Assembly: GCF_964204645.1 (NCBI RefSeq) | Contig: NC_134030.1 | Location: forward strand, 18,731,110 to 18,795,109 | Length of the DNA: 64,000 bases | Direction: 5' to 3' | Source: Tubulanus polymorphus | Lineage: Eukaryota > Nemertea > Palaeonemertea > Tubulaniformes > Tubulanidae | Shown: positions 25,940-38,582 of the stretch, one piece after another | Numbering within the stretch: position 1 is the stretch's first letter | Layout: each line of letters begins with the position of its first letter | Notes under the pieces: generated by a model | Told to the model about the DNA's origin: nothing | Databases searched by the model: none | Seen by the model: the letters and a program-made list of their open reading frames with translations, nothing else | Program-made: the position numbers and the translations under genes

Positions 25940-27117
25940 AAGAAACGGCAATTAATGAAATCCTAACTCTTGTGTGGATTCATTGGCCTGCATGTAAGTT
26001 ATAATGTATTTGAAGTCTTTTTAAACCGCGTGTATTGGCTTAGTTCTTATGGTATTTTTCTTTCATCTTCAATGATCTGGTTCCCCTTAGAGGTCGTCCA
26101 TTAATTCTCTCTTTGTTTGAAACATTACAATTATGTAATAATTACATTAAATAACATATTGAATTGAAACGGACGACATGCGCACCGACAAAAAGATGGC
26201 AGAAAACTAACTTTTTAGAAAATAAATCCTATCCTGTCCAAATACACTCCTATGATTTGAACTTAAGCGCTGCAGTTTCGAAATTTTTTTACAATCAATA
26301 TTCTATTTCGAATATTTGAGTTACAAAGGAAAAGAAACATAGACCTATGTATTCATTTGAAGAAATAAATTTACCGCCAATTATAAATAGGTGAATTTTA
26401 AACTGTCTTTTGATATTTATCTACCAGTAAAAGCCTTCTATAAGGACATATATCCATATCTACGTTACACAGTTGAAGTCTATTGGAAGTGTATTATTCC
26501 AATACTGTTCTACTCCAATACAATAACTGTTAGGATTTTACCAATTTCATCGTAGCATAGTAAGAAGCCGGAGTGTATTGCATTCAACTAACTCATAATC
26601 AGTACTTAACGCTACATGCCAGCATAAAAATCTTGAAAATTAAGCTACACAAAGAAATACCCTAGTTTTTCGTCAGAATTGTTTCTGGTGAGCGATTTTT
26701 CTATTGCTTTAAGAAAAATGCCAATGCCAAACAAAGACTCAGAAAAAATTACAGAAACAGTATTGATTTCTTTCTCTGAAGATTATCCACAGAAAGGACG
26801 TGTTTAATCTAGAGTAGAATAAGTAAACCGTGGTCAGAAGAGTGAACCATGATAATAGATAACAGGCCAGGTAAATACCATAGATTAGATTGAGAAAAAA
26901 GTTATGGGTTTAGATTGCGACATACAGTTAACCCCTTCTATACCACTCTCTTATACCACCATTTACACCAAACGCCAGGTTTTCTCTATGTACGGAATAT
27001 TTAACTTGACATCTGAAAAAAAAAACAAACCAGATATAATGCTCTCGTTTCCCGCCAACACGTTTCCACAGTACAGTCCAATACAATTTTAAATGCAAGG
27101 TTAAAGATTTTTTTTTA
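25940..27117. other. 3' flank of receptor C
   Basis: AT-rich and near-identical to the sequence after F (58279-59494). It includes AATAAA at 26221-26226, a possible polyadenylation signal about 280 nt past the stop. A 27-codon frame beginning MPMPNKDSEK near 26727 is shared with F (59117 onward) but is too short to call. No other gene was recognised. Confidence 0.5.
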
Positions 27118-27648
27118 CTATCAATGTGACGCCATTTCTTTCGACGCCAATGGCTTTGCGCTTGCTTTGGTCGTTACATTGGCCTTGCCTTTGCCCCTGA
27201 CGTCTGCGATGAGGCAGATAAAGCTGATCTGGGTTAGGTCTTCGCCCAGCATGTGCGCTAAGGCCATCTATCGTGGTATAAGTTTGTCCGTCCACAGTGT
27301 TTCCACTCTGCGGAGTAGTAAGTGATCGCGGAGTGTTGCTTGTCTATTTATCAGAGAACTGTTCCGGAGTGGTTCCACTCTGCGGAGTAGAAAATGGTCC
27401 TGGAGTGTTGCTTGTCCATTGATCAGATGTATAATCGTCCTTTACTATATCTGCTGGGTCATTGTCCGTCGCTTTTACTTTCACTGTAGCTGGTCTTAAC
27501 CTTTGCCTTCGAAGTGGATCTCGTTCAGGTTTTCGCCAAGTCTGTGCACAGGGTCATCTACCATAATATTAGCAGCTCCCCAAATATGACTAAATTGAGC
27601 ATGCGCAATTACCATCAAAATGATCGCTAGCGTAAAAACCTTCAGCAT
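27118..27648 (-). pseudogene. Degenerate secreted-protein candidate, copy C
   Basis: On the minus strand a possible acceptor tcttctatttcag precedes ATG at 27648-27646. This opens a 50-codon frame (27648-27496) with a strong signal peptide, MLKVFTLAIILMVIAHA. A second frame overlaps its end and runs on with low-complexity sequence holding two repeats of the type TSNTP..TPQSG. It is interrupted by TAG at 27346-27344 where the first repeat has Trp (TGG). It continues into an Arg/Gln-rich stretch (RRPNPDQLYLPHRRRQGQRQ). The tail is deleted relative to the copy after F. Both copies share the frame break and the TAG. I do not recognise a family. It could be a decayed mucin-like or cationic secreted protein, or an unrecognised intron may join the frames. 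Confidence 0.35.
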
Positions 27649-27689
27649 CGCGATTTTCTCTGAAATAGAAGATTTAAACATAAACATAT

Positions 27690-28480
27690 CTTAATATGAT
27701 TTTAGGCGTTTAGCCGTACCATTTAGCAAAATAATAGGAACTCATAATGACTTAATGCCTTATTCACTTATCATAAGTTTGAAATTTGCTTATACGTTAA
27801 ACGTTTCTACATTTACGTAATGAATGACTATGACTGAAGAGCTTGATGATAAAAGTTCTTTTTTAGGAATATTCGTATTCTATCCCGAATATTTTGATTT
27901 TCGAGCTTCAAAATCGATTGAATTTGCATAATTCAGGTGCAGATAAACCCCCCATTGTGCGTGGTGGGTTGTCAGCAGCATTGGGAAAACGTGAAACTAT
28001 TCTTATCTGTGCTTATAGTCTAAGCTTTCAAATCAGTTTTAACCACAAACCTATGTATTTTTCGTGGCGATTTATTGAAATTCGTTTTAACTTTTTTTCA
28101 CGAAAATTAATCGCCACTGGGCGACTTAAAGACCTCATGCAGAATTAGAACGAATGAATTATTTAGAATATTTATTCCTAAAGATAGAAAGGGTTTTCCT
28201 TAATTTGCAAAAATTAGTTGTCATTTTTTTTTCATCCGACCTCCCAAATTAGCGTGAGGACCATAGCAACGCACTTAACACGGAATTTTGTAATTCGTAA
28301 ATCGCGCGCGGTGACGTCAGTCCGGGAATACAGTACAAGCTGGAAGTTATCTGATACGCGCTACACGGGGCGCCGCTTATAATTTTCTCGTCAAAAACCA
28401 CCAAAATCAGGATGTCAAGGCGTTACCCGTAAAACTAACTTCTCATTGAAAATTGACGAATTCAATTATTCAATCGAATT
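27690..28480. other. Spacer between secreted candidate and polymerase fragment
   Basis: AT-rich. A frame at 27894-28148 also occurs after F at 61006-61325. It contains a near-inverted repeat (ggcgatttattg / ttaatcgcc) and looks like transposon-derived DNA rather than a gene. Nothing else could be supported. Confidence 0.4.
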
Positions 28481-28535
28481 CAATTGATAAGTTTGTTTGC
28501 TTCTTTTTTGCCAAGTAACTTCTCGAATTGTAACA

Positions 28536-30149
28536 GGAAATATCAGTAATTGGAAGATGGCGTTTTCATACCAGAGGACGAGAGGACGACACGTCACTCA
28601 TCACCACAAGCAATTTTTTTCCCTAATGAATGGGAGACAGTGAGTTCCGAACAGAAAAAAAGTGATGTTAATGAAAATCAATATTATTGTCCTTATTGTA
28701 AAAATCTAATAAATCTCGGCATGAAAAAACTGTAAATCATAAAAAAATGTTATAGATTTTGAGAGACCAGTTAATTCTAATGAAAGAAAAGAACAATTAG
28801 AAAATATGAAAAAAGATGAAATTAAATGTAATGTTTGTAATGAATTTATAGCAAAAAGGAATTATAAAAGACATCTCGAATCACAAAAACACCAACAAAA
28901 TATAAATATAAATATTTTAGGAACAGAATATTTTGATGATAAACCTCAACAAGTAAAAAAACCAGTTTCAAACACTAAATCTATTTCAAATAAACCTTAT
29001 ATGGAAAACGTTAGAAATTATATCGATTCGCTAGAAATTAAAGATACAATTGAAATTTTAGAAACATTACGTAGTAAAATTGGTCCTGCAGCTATTATAT
29101 TTAGATTTTTTAAAGGTGCAACAATAGAAGATTATAATAAATATATTAAAATAATGGAAAAAATAATGGACTTTGTTACAGATGTTGAATATCCAAAAAT
29201 TAGTATTTCTGGAAAAGTTAGTTTTATAAAATCAGAAGCAAAAATGGAGTATAATATTCAAACACATTCTGAAGAAATCATTTCAAAAACACAAATAAAA
29301 GAGAAATTAGAAAAAATATTTAATGAATTTAAAAGTCATATAGAAGAAAGATATTTTGAGGGTTCTGGTTTAACATTGAATGAAATTATATTTTTAGATT
29401 TAAATATTTATAGTACAAAAAGGAATAAAGCGTCAAAGAGTAATACAATGTTTAAAAATGATTCAAACTTTACAACAGAAAAGGATATTAAAGCATCATC
29501 TTATATTAAATTACCATTCACAACAAAAGCAGTATTAAATGTTCAAAATGAAGATAATAAATGTTTTCTATGGTCACTTATTAGTTGTTTACACCCAACT
29601 CAGGAAAATGTTTGTAGAATAACAGATTATCGGAAATATGAAACATTTTATGAAATTGATCAATATCCAGTAACTATAAGACGGATTCCTAAAATAGAAA
29701 AAGTTAATAATTTAAAAATGAATGTATTAGAATTAATGCATTTACCAGAGACAAAAGGTGAAAATATTAAAGATTATACATTAGAAGCTTTATATTAAAC
29801 AGAATATTATGATGAAAATGTTATAGATTTATTATACTATAAAAAAGATGAAAATGAACATTATATGTGGTTAAAACAAATAGATTTATTCTTTAAAACA
29901 GAAAGTGATCACCATCGTAAAATTTATCTATGTAGAAAATGTTTATCTAAATTTATGACAGAAAATGCGTTACTAAAACATAAAGAATCATGTGATAACA
30001 AAGATTTTTGCAAATTAATAATGCCAACAGAAAAATATTATAAATTGAAATTTACTAATTATAAATTTAAAAATATAGTGCCATTTGTAATTTATGGGGA
30101 TTTTGAATCGTTGAATAAAGAATTAACTGATCAACTGATCTTTATTTAA
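28536..30149 (+). pseudogene. Polinton-like DNA polymerase B, N-terminal fragment
   Basis: Two plus-strand frames encode the N-terminal part of a protein-primed type B DNA polymerase of the Polinton/adintovirus kind. They contain a CPYC zinc-finger start (about 28686), a C2H2 finger (CNVCNEF...HLESQKH, 28824-28895), and the conserved block KCFLWSLISCLHP...RITDYRKYE...FPV-like (29560-29730). After a TAA at 29796-29798 the same frame continues to a third Cys/His knuckle (CRKC, about 29932) and the exonuclease I motif YGDFES (30096-30113). Sequence then stops at a hairpin near 30121-30162, so all palm motifs are missing. Base composition is very A-rich, unlike the receptors. This is a dead fragment. 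Confidence 0.8.
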
Positions 30150-30775
30150 CGATTCAAAATCTAAAGAATAAATCTATTTGTTTTAACCTCATATAATGTT
30201 GATTTTCATCGTTTTTATAGTATAATAAATCTATAACATTTTCATCATCATAATATTCTGTTAATTATAAAGCTTCTAATGTATAATCTTTAACATTTTC
30301 ACCTTTTGTCTCTGGTAATTGCATTAATTCGAATACATTTATTTTTGTTGAGGTATATCATCAAAATATTCTGTTCCTTAAATATTTTTATTTAAATTTT
30401 GTTGGTGTTTTTGTGATTCGAGATGTCTTTTATAATTCCTTTTTGCTATAAATTCATTACAAACATTACATTTAATTTCATCTTTTTTTATATTTTCTAA
30501 TTGTTCTTTTCTTTCATTGGAATTTTCTAGTGTCTCCAATCTATAACTTTTTTTAATGATTTACAGTTTTTCCATGCCGAGATTTATTAGATTTATCAAT
30601 GTATTTTTTACAATATGGACAATAATATTGATTTTCATTAACATCACTTTTTTCTGTTTGGAACTCACTGTCTCCCATTCATTAGGGAAAAAATTACTTG
30701 TGGTGATGAGTGACGTGTCGTCCTCTCGTCCTCTGGTATGAAAACGCCATATTCCAATTACTAATATCAAAATGT
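30141..30775 (-). pseudogene. Inverted, internally deleted copy of the polymerase B fragment
   Basis: Reverse-complemented, this matches the forward fragment. 30141-30162 mirrors 30100-30121 (21 of 22 bases), then it jumps to sequence matching about 29700-29894, then to 28921-28950, then back to about 28540. The two arms form a foldback whose centre is the short loop near 30122-30140. The zinc-finger end (30560-30760) matches the minus-strand frame ending in a CPYC-like region. No open polymerase frame survives. Confidence 0.75.
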
Positions 30776-30779
30776 TAAA

Positions 30780-31244
30780 AAAAAATAATTCCACCATTAG
30801 TCATCCGGACGAAACAATGATCTAAAATGGGGGAGAATAGTTAAGATAGGCCTAAGCGAAAACTTAAGAATCGGAGCCGGTTTTCACGAACGCGTGAACT
30901 GCAGCGTATGAATCAGTGAATATCTTTGACCTTGGTGGATTTATCAAACATGCAGAAAACTTCAGTCGTGCACAGTGTGTATGTACAGGTATAACAAGCC
31001 CTTTTTCTACTGTAACTGCCTCGAGGCATTTAATATATGTGCATTGCTGAGTTGACTGCAGGCAAGTTTTATTCATCCCTCGATCTCTCGGTTCAGAGCT
31101 TAATGGTAGGGTTGCTCTTGAGGAATTTCTGACTCGACAACACAAATTTTCTGATTGGATGAGGTCGCACCCTGATCGGGCCAATAAACGATTCTGCGAA
31201 ACTAAAGGAGTTCCGTTCATTGTATCGTGTTGACGCTGTTCGGT
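30780..31244 (+). promoter_or_regulatory. Upstream region of the intact receptor D
   Basis: Only about 40-70 nt before the D ATG align loosely with the other copies (aaggagttcc versus aaggaattcc). Upstream of that D lacks the near-identical 4-kb spacer and peptide gene found before B, C, E and F. GGCCAATAAA near 31178-31187 contains a CCAAT box motif. No TATA box is clear. The transcription start is unknown. Confidence 0.4.
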
Positions 31245-34200
31245 ATGGATCGACTGAGAGCGCTGTTTCTAGCGTCGCTGATCGTCTGGCGAGTTAACAT
31301 CGCACACGCTGATCTGTCTGACTCTGTGACGATCAGTTCGTCTTGTAACAACACTTGGTACCCCGTCGATTCTACGTCCGGTTACATCGTTTCACCGAAT
31401 TACCCGTCGTTTACGCGCGGTGTTGAATGTCGTTGGTTCGTGAACAGTTCCTTACCGGGAACTTTCAACATCAAACTATACTATGACATCGAGCCGTCAA
31501 TATTCTGTAGTGATAACTACCTTCTCGTCGGTGAGTTCGATAACAGATTCTGCGGTGATGGAGAACATGAAATCCGCCGTAACGGTTTGATCTCGCTGTT
31601 GTTTAGGAGTAATATCGATGGTGCGCGAGGTAGTCGGGTTTATATCATATATCGTTATGAACGAAGTCGATTGAAAGTCAGTCACATCTGTGGCGTGACA
31701 TCTAATACTCTCAGATTAAAGAAAATTATTACATTGGAGGGATACAAATATTCTATAAGCCATCTAGAGAATTGTCGTTTGTTCCTGGAATGGATGGAGA
31801 TGCCAGATGGTTTCGCAATGAACCTGACTTTGGTCAAGATTAGTTTTGGAATGCATTTATCTGCTGATCCCGCGGGGACTGGTAAAATCTACGACGGATG
31901 GAACAGCAGCAGTGAACCTATAGCTCTCATACCAGTACAAACCGGTCATCCAGCTTCATCATTCTATACTAAGACAAGTAAAACTATTATCTCTATGCTT
32001 GAATATAGACTGGATTTAAATTTTCAACTTTTGGTTCAGATGTATAAAATATCTGATTGGAACGTCTCTAATCCGTTAATTCAAATCTCTAATAACGAGT
32101 CTCGAGTGCTCATTCCTGATGACAACAGTTTACACGTAATAACCCGATCGAAACACTTACACTGCTGGTCTATCACAGTGCAGGTGTTACAGTACGTCGT
32201 CTTCAACTGGACACGTGATCTCAGCACATCCGGTGACGTCATTGGTGTATATAAACTAGAAGGGTTACGCGTTGTAGGAACTGATATTTTACTCGGTTAC
32301 AACTACCTGGAATCACTGAGTGTTAAATCTGACGGCTTTCTCGTCATACTGTGCGTTTTGATGAGCGCTGATGTGATGATGTCGAAACTAGAAATATCCT
32401 ACAAAATCAATTCACTAACAATAGGTAATTTAGACGTTGGGAAATCAGTGGTAAGTACTTCATCGTGATATCTGTATTGTCGGTATTTACTTCACGATAT
32501 TAAACTGCGTTCAGCAATTATTTCTTTCGAAAAATTAAAATGATGATGAAATGTAGGATTATTTCACATCGATATGTATCCTGTGCACGTTTAGTTTTAA
32601 TGAAATGCACCCATCCAAATTGTCGTTCATATGAATCTACTTTTTGAAATTTACAACGAGCATATAACATCTTAAGTAGCGATGGAACATTCATATGATT
32701 TTGTTTGTTGTCACAGGTACGCGACCCGCAGGAATGTTTACAATCATTCAGGCTATTTCCGTTTGTAAAAAGAAAAACGTTGACGTATCGAGTGATCGAA
32801 CATAGGTTGAAATGGCGAGTGGAAATATTGGAAAAACGATTTAAACTGGCTGTCTTATCGAGAAACTGCGAGCGAGCTGGATTTTATATATATGATGGTG
32901 GTAATTTTACAGCTAGACGCTATGGTCCGTATTGTCCTGGTGGTACCTATGGTCGGCCCGTCGTCAAGTTGATTACATCAGGAGGATCGGTTACTGTAGT
33001 AGGATACGCCTACGACTGGGATAATCAGCTAACAGTCAAGACTAACAAACTTTCATGTATCGCGCTTCACGCTACTGATTGTGACGGGCATGTGTTTAAG
33101 GATGGAGAAAATCAGCTCAAAACGACGTCAGACTGTATCGTGATTCTACCCGAAAACCGACGCCTTCCTTTAAGAAATATTTACATATTATCAGACCGTG
33201 AATATCAAATTGATGGATGTGCTCCAGAATATTTGACGTTCGGCGCGTGCCGGTCCTATATGAATATCAGCAGTAGTTTTATTAAGGAAAATACCTCAAC
33301 AAGAACTGTGTTAAACAAGGTATCATTTAATAGTCCTTATCCTTTTTTGAGTCCTGACCGATTTATCAAACTGAGACGAAAGTGCTATGGAACAAAAAAG
33401 GCCGGTTTTAGCCACGGGTATATCCCTCATGATGTGTGTGGACTTGTGCAATCGCCGAACTATCCCGGGCCTGCCGGAATTACTGTTCAAAGAATATTCT
33501 ATGCAGTCAGTTATAGATATCATAAGGGAAAATTTCGTTATTACAAATTCGTAATCAAATACATTGAAATGATTGAATGCGTTAAACAATCCAAATACTC
33601 TAAAGATGCAGTGTCGTTCGTACAATACTTTAGTGATACCGAAACAAAATTCCAACACGTTACTGAAACCGAACACAAACAAACAATCTGTGGACGACAC
33701 GCAGGGCATATACTTTACAGTCTGATGGCTTCTAGACATGAGTTCCAAGTGGCCGACAGAATCCCAACATTTCGGATACAATACATTCTACAAGAATCAT
33801 TCCCAATAAAAGACCACGAGAATAAGTGTGAGGCGGGATTTCTATATTCGGGAATTTCATGCGTGAAATACATCACAGATGAACGATTGAATTGGGAGAA
33901 TGCTGAATTGTACTGTAGACAGAAGTATGCGGGACATCTACTAAGTATCAACTCAGAACAGGAGATGAATTCCATTAAAACGTTATTTGCTACAAAGCTT
34001 CTTTTAACTGCATATTCGAAGAGAGCACTCATTGTGTTGATTGGATTGAAAAAACAGGTAAATCTAATTTAAGTTGCATAAAGGTATTGATAACATTATC
34101 GGGAGTTGGGATCTCAGAAGAAGAAATTTACGGGGGAATTAACGGCCTCAAGTCTTAACGGTCAAGTTTAATTTCGGCACTAACCGTTATAGCCAATGAT

Positions 34201-37200
34201 TTAGTTCGTACTAGACATTACGCACATTACTTTACAATTCTCTTTTTAGCCTAAAACCAGTTTTTACACGTGGAATGACGGCAAACCGTTGAGTTACACA
34301 GAGTGGTATAAACCAATAAATAACGACACGATACCGGACGTACTTCAAGGGTTGATATCTTATGAAAGAAAACAACCGACAAATGACGTGAATATGCCGT
34401 GTACAGCGATGATACTGAATAATCCACGAGGATCAGCGAACTGGGTTCGATTCCCGTGTCAAATAGAAGAGGTTCACGTGCGATTCTTTTGTGAATCGGA
34501 AAGAAATGATATCAATAAAAGTATGGCTGGGATAGAAAATGATTCAAAACATAATATGATATCCCAAATTAAACAAGGTATTTTGAATAACAATACGCTG
34601 AATACAATGTGTGCAATAGGTTGGTTAGGTATAGATGGACAATGTTATCAGGTACTGACACGTTGGGAAAATAAGGAAACTTTTGACGTGGTTAGTGCAA
34701 GAGAAATGTGCCGTGAGGTACGCGGGGAAATAGGTATAATACAGGACTTGACGCAAGCCAAGGAGATGATTTTCAGATTTCGTTATCAGCATCAATATGG
34801 CGCTATATTAACTTTGGATTCTAGCAAGCAGTGGATGATAATGAAGCCATTTGTTACCAGGGATGAAATTACTTACGATCAGTCGGTTAATTGGGTAATG
34901 ATACCCTGGGAAAATGCAAAAGACAAAATCCATTCTGTTTTGTGTTCCTATAATGTAACTGATGAAGAGTTGGCTTCTTTAAGTGGTTGTAAATCGTGGC
35001 AGTTTAAATGTAACGATCAAAGATGTATCAGCGACCATCGCGTATGTGATACCAGACACGACTGTCGACACGGCGAAGATGAACTCAGTTGTACGGATAT
35101 AAATTCATACAGTCAGTTTCAATGCTTTGATGGTGAGATTGTATCAATAAGTGGTTATTGTGATTTCATACAGGATTGTGTGGATGGTTCTGATGAGAAT
35201 TCGTGTTTTCATCCCCCGTGTTTGTCCGAGGAATTTCGTTGCATCAGTGGTCAATGTGTCAGTGGGTCGAACAGATGTGACGGAGTAGCTAATTGTAAAG
35301 ACAACTCCGATGAAATTGAATGCACCTCTCAACTATGTCAGGGGTTCCTATGTATCAGTGGGGACTGTATCAGTTCTCAGTTGTATCAGGATGGAGTCGT
35401 GGATTGCACTGGAACTCTTGAGGAAGATGAATTAGTTACGAATCCTTATATTACAGTGAATCCTACGATATATTGCAATATTGAACACCACTGTACGACT
35501 AACTTCACAAATCTCTGTAAAGAATCTAATGAACAAAGATGTTCTTTCGATTCTCCTCATTGCTATTCTAGACGTCACAGGTGTATTCTAGAACGAATGA
35601 CAAATGGTTTCCCAGTTTGTAGAAACCTTGAGCACGTATTGAAATGTGAAGAATTTGTATGCCCAGTTGGTACAGTGAAATGTCCAGCATCGTACTGTAT
35701 ACCTATCAGACAGGTGTGCGATGGTCGGTCAGATTGTCCTAATTCAGAAGACGAGCGAAACTGCGAGACTTTGTCATGTCCGGGAATGTTTAAATGTAGC
35801 CAGGAAAAGCGATGTATTCCACAGACTGAAGTTTGTGATGGTGTTGTGAATTGTAAACATACAACTGATGACGAGGCTTTCTGTAACGTCACGTGTCCTA
35901 AAGGTTGTGAATGTCAAGGGCATTCGATCAAATGCAACAATTCTCGGCTAACATATGTAAATGGAATTTTCCAAGCATCAACGCGAATTTTAATTTTGTC
36001 AAATAACCAAATTGTCTTGGACGTCTTTACATTTTCCCAATACGTTTATCTCCACATGCTCAACCTCACCGCCAATGAATTGTCTTACCTTTTACCAAAC
36101 TCGTTCAAGAACCTGCATAACTTACATACATTAGACCTCACACACAATAACATAACATCATTATCCACAAATACATTTACTGGTCTGTATAGTTTGAAAG
36201 AGTTATTCATAACTGAAAACCCACTACGTCGTTTAGAGGATGACACCTTCCAAGATTTAAAGTCACTTCAAGTTCTTGATCTTCATGGACTTTCCTTGTT
36301 CGTGCTTGACAAATTCGTATTTAGAGGTCTATCTTCTCTACGATGGTTGAATATCAGTGGTAACAGAATACGTCGTATTTCACTATATGCATTTTTTGGA
36401 TTAACTACACTTGAGACCCTCGATATAACCGATAATTACAAAGTCATTTCTGTAGATAGACAAGTTTTTGACAATGTAACGACATTAGCATTTCTAACGT
36501 CTGATGCTTATAAATTTTGCTGCATGGCTCCGAATGTTGACCAGTGCCTTCCCGAAGCTGACCAATTTTCCTCCTGTTCAGATCTTATTGGGAATACAGC
36601 TCTCAGAGCTATCATCTGGGTCATCGCTTCATGTAGTTTCTTTGCTAACGGATTTGTCATTTCCCTTCGCATTCGAGCGATTCGATTCTCCTCCTCAAAT
36701 CCATCCTCAGACATCATCATTATAAACGTTGCTTTATGTGATTTTATGATGTCTATATATTTGTTTCTGATCGCTGGAGCCGATTACATATATAAGGGAA
36801 TCTACTTTCTCCATTCAGAATCGTGGACGGACAGTGCGCTGTGTCGTCTTGCCGGGGTCGTGGTATCTATTTCGTGTGAAGGCTCATTGACATTCTTGCT
36901 CATAATGACGCGTCATAGATATTCAAATATCGTTAATCCTTTTTCTGTGAGCCTGATTACATCTCCGAGATATGTGTCCATTATTTGCTGTGTATGTTGG
37001 GTTGTCCTGGGCATTATTGCATTACTACCTCTTACACCTGTCCCGTACTTCGGAAGCAATTTCTACGGCGCTACAGGGGTTTGTTTACCTATGAATTTGA
37101 TTTCCATTGATGTCGATGCCTGGCATTATTCGTTCATTATTTTTTCTCTGTGTACGTCAGTCATACTTGCTACGATAATGGTGACATACGCGCAAATGTA

Positions 37201-37498
37201 CAGGCTTGTATCTGGAAGCAGGTCTGGTTCAGGAAGAGCTGATCCTACCGAACTGATTTTGGCCCGCAGAAGTTTGGTGATAAATCTTTGTAATGTAATT
37301 TGCTGGTTACCGTTAATTATCGTTCAGTTTTGCGCGGTATTTCGGGTGGAAATACCGAATCAGGTAGCGGCTTGGCTTGGGGTTCTTTTCTTACCAATCA
37401 ACTCGTCCCTTAATCCCTTTTTATATACAATACTGACTATTGATATGAAGTCCATACGAGCAAAAGCTATGCGCCAAATGAATTGGGTGAACAAATGA
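31245..37498 (+). CDS. Receptor copy D: intact CUB/C-lectin/LDLa/LRR 7TM receptor (GRL101-like)
   Basis: Join 31245-32450, 32717-34057 and 34250-37498, all phase 0, gives 1931 aa. Order with rough residues: signal peptide 1-22 (MDRLRALFLASLIVWRVNIA); CUB 34-141 (SPNYP, CRWF); CUB-like 148-262 and 315-400; further CUB-like modules and a clear CUB at about 645-765; C-type lectin 772-928 (WNDGKPLSYTEW); second lectin-like 969-1085 (GWLGIDGQCY); six LDLa-type repeats 1094-1395 (CDGRSDC, SDENSC); LRR N-cap and six or more LRRs 1397-1600; Cys hinge YKFCC; seven helices 1634-1906 with TRHRY after TM3, CWLP in TM6 and NPFLY in TM7. LDLa plus LRR plus a class A 7TM is the relaxin-receptor/GRL101 plan; lectin and CUB domains are an added N-terminal half. 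It should be a plasma-membrane receptor; the ligand is unknown. It is the only copy without a lesion. Confidence 0.9.
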
Positions 37499-37587
37499 AA
37501 CATCTAGATTCCTTTCGCATAAGAATGCTGCATTTTTCTTTACATTCAACACAATTCTAGTTCTTGTAGTAGTCATACGCATGGTTT

Positions 37588-37620
37588 TATATAGTGTTAG
37601 TTATGACTAAAAAGAACGGG

Positions 37621-37700
<80 letters not shown>

Positions 37701-37733
37701 CCCGTTCTTTTTAGTCATAACTAACACTATATA
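37588..37733. mobile_element. Complete TA-cored palindromic element (3' of D)
   Basis: Arms of about 39 bp (tatatagtgttagttatgac... at 37588-37626 and its reverse complement at 37695-37733) flank a TA run. Together they form a near-perfect hairpin. Copies after A and B have only the right arm and the copy after E only the left arm, so D keeps the complete form. TA-rich ends fit a Tc1/mariner-type MITE, but this is inference. Confidence 0.65.
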
Positions 37734-37739
37734 TATACT

Positions 37740-38516
37740 AGTCACGGATGAAATATATAGATTAAAGGTTACCCCGGATCGGTGGTATACTCCTGAAGCT
37801 TGTAGATAGATAACTACCGATAAACCATTTTACAGTCGCTAGCCGCCATTTTGTTAGGGTACTTTTGTCCGGTATTGTTGGGTAATGCTTCTCTATTTTT
37901 TAAAATCCAATTGTGATGCGTGTTTTATCACATTTCATCGGTTTGTAGATGGATTTTGACAGTGTTAGTAGGGCCTGGCTAGTATTTCAGCTATGTAAAA
38001 TTCATTTGCAACATGAGATTGATATAGAAATCCGTGGCCAGTTTTTGCTGCGCGCATAGAAATTCAGGGTACTCAACTTTAAAGCTAGTTTTCTTTTTTG
38101 AATAAATTTCCTTAAATTCTAGGAACTGTGCGCATTAACACAATTCAAGTGGAATTCATAGATATCTTGCCCAGTTTTTGTTGTTCTATGATTATTTAAA
38201 TGCAGCGTGTCTATTGACATTCCGAGTTTCTGCGCTGTTTTAGCTGTGTGCATTTTAGAATAAGGTGTTACTTGTTCTCATTTTCTGCTGTACCCGCAGA
38301 TTGCAGCCAGCAAAATGACCCTTTGTAATAACGGATATCCCAAGGTCACTTCGACTAAGTGTCCAATTTTATGTGATCATCAAGCTAGTTTAGGCTTACC
38401 AGGGGTACAATCATGTCGTCCACCAATCCGTCTACGGGAGAGGAGCGTATCGATCTGATTGTCAGCGTTAAATAAATACGAACAGAGACTCGACTAATTA
38501 GATGTTAAATGGTGTT
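37740..38516. other. Intergenic between receptor D and peptide gene 3
   Basis: Same spacer as 5301-5987, with the AATAAA-equivalent changed to gataaa. No gene seen. Confidence 0.5.
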
Positions 38517-38582
38517 TTTATTGGATGTCATCTCGATGATAATAGCAGAGAAACTGACAATTGCGTTCAAGCAATTTAACAC

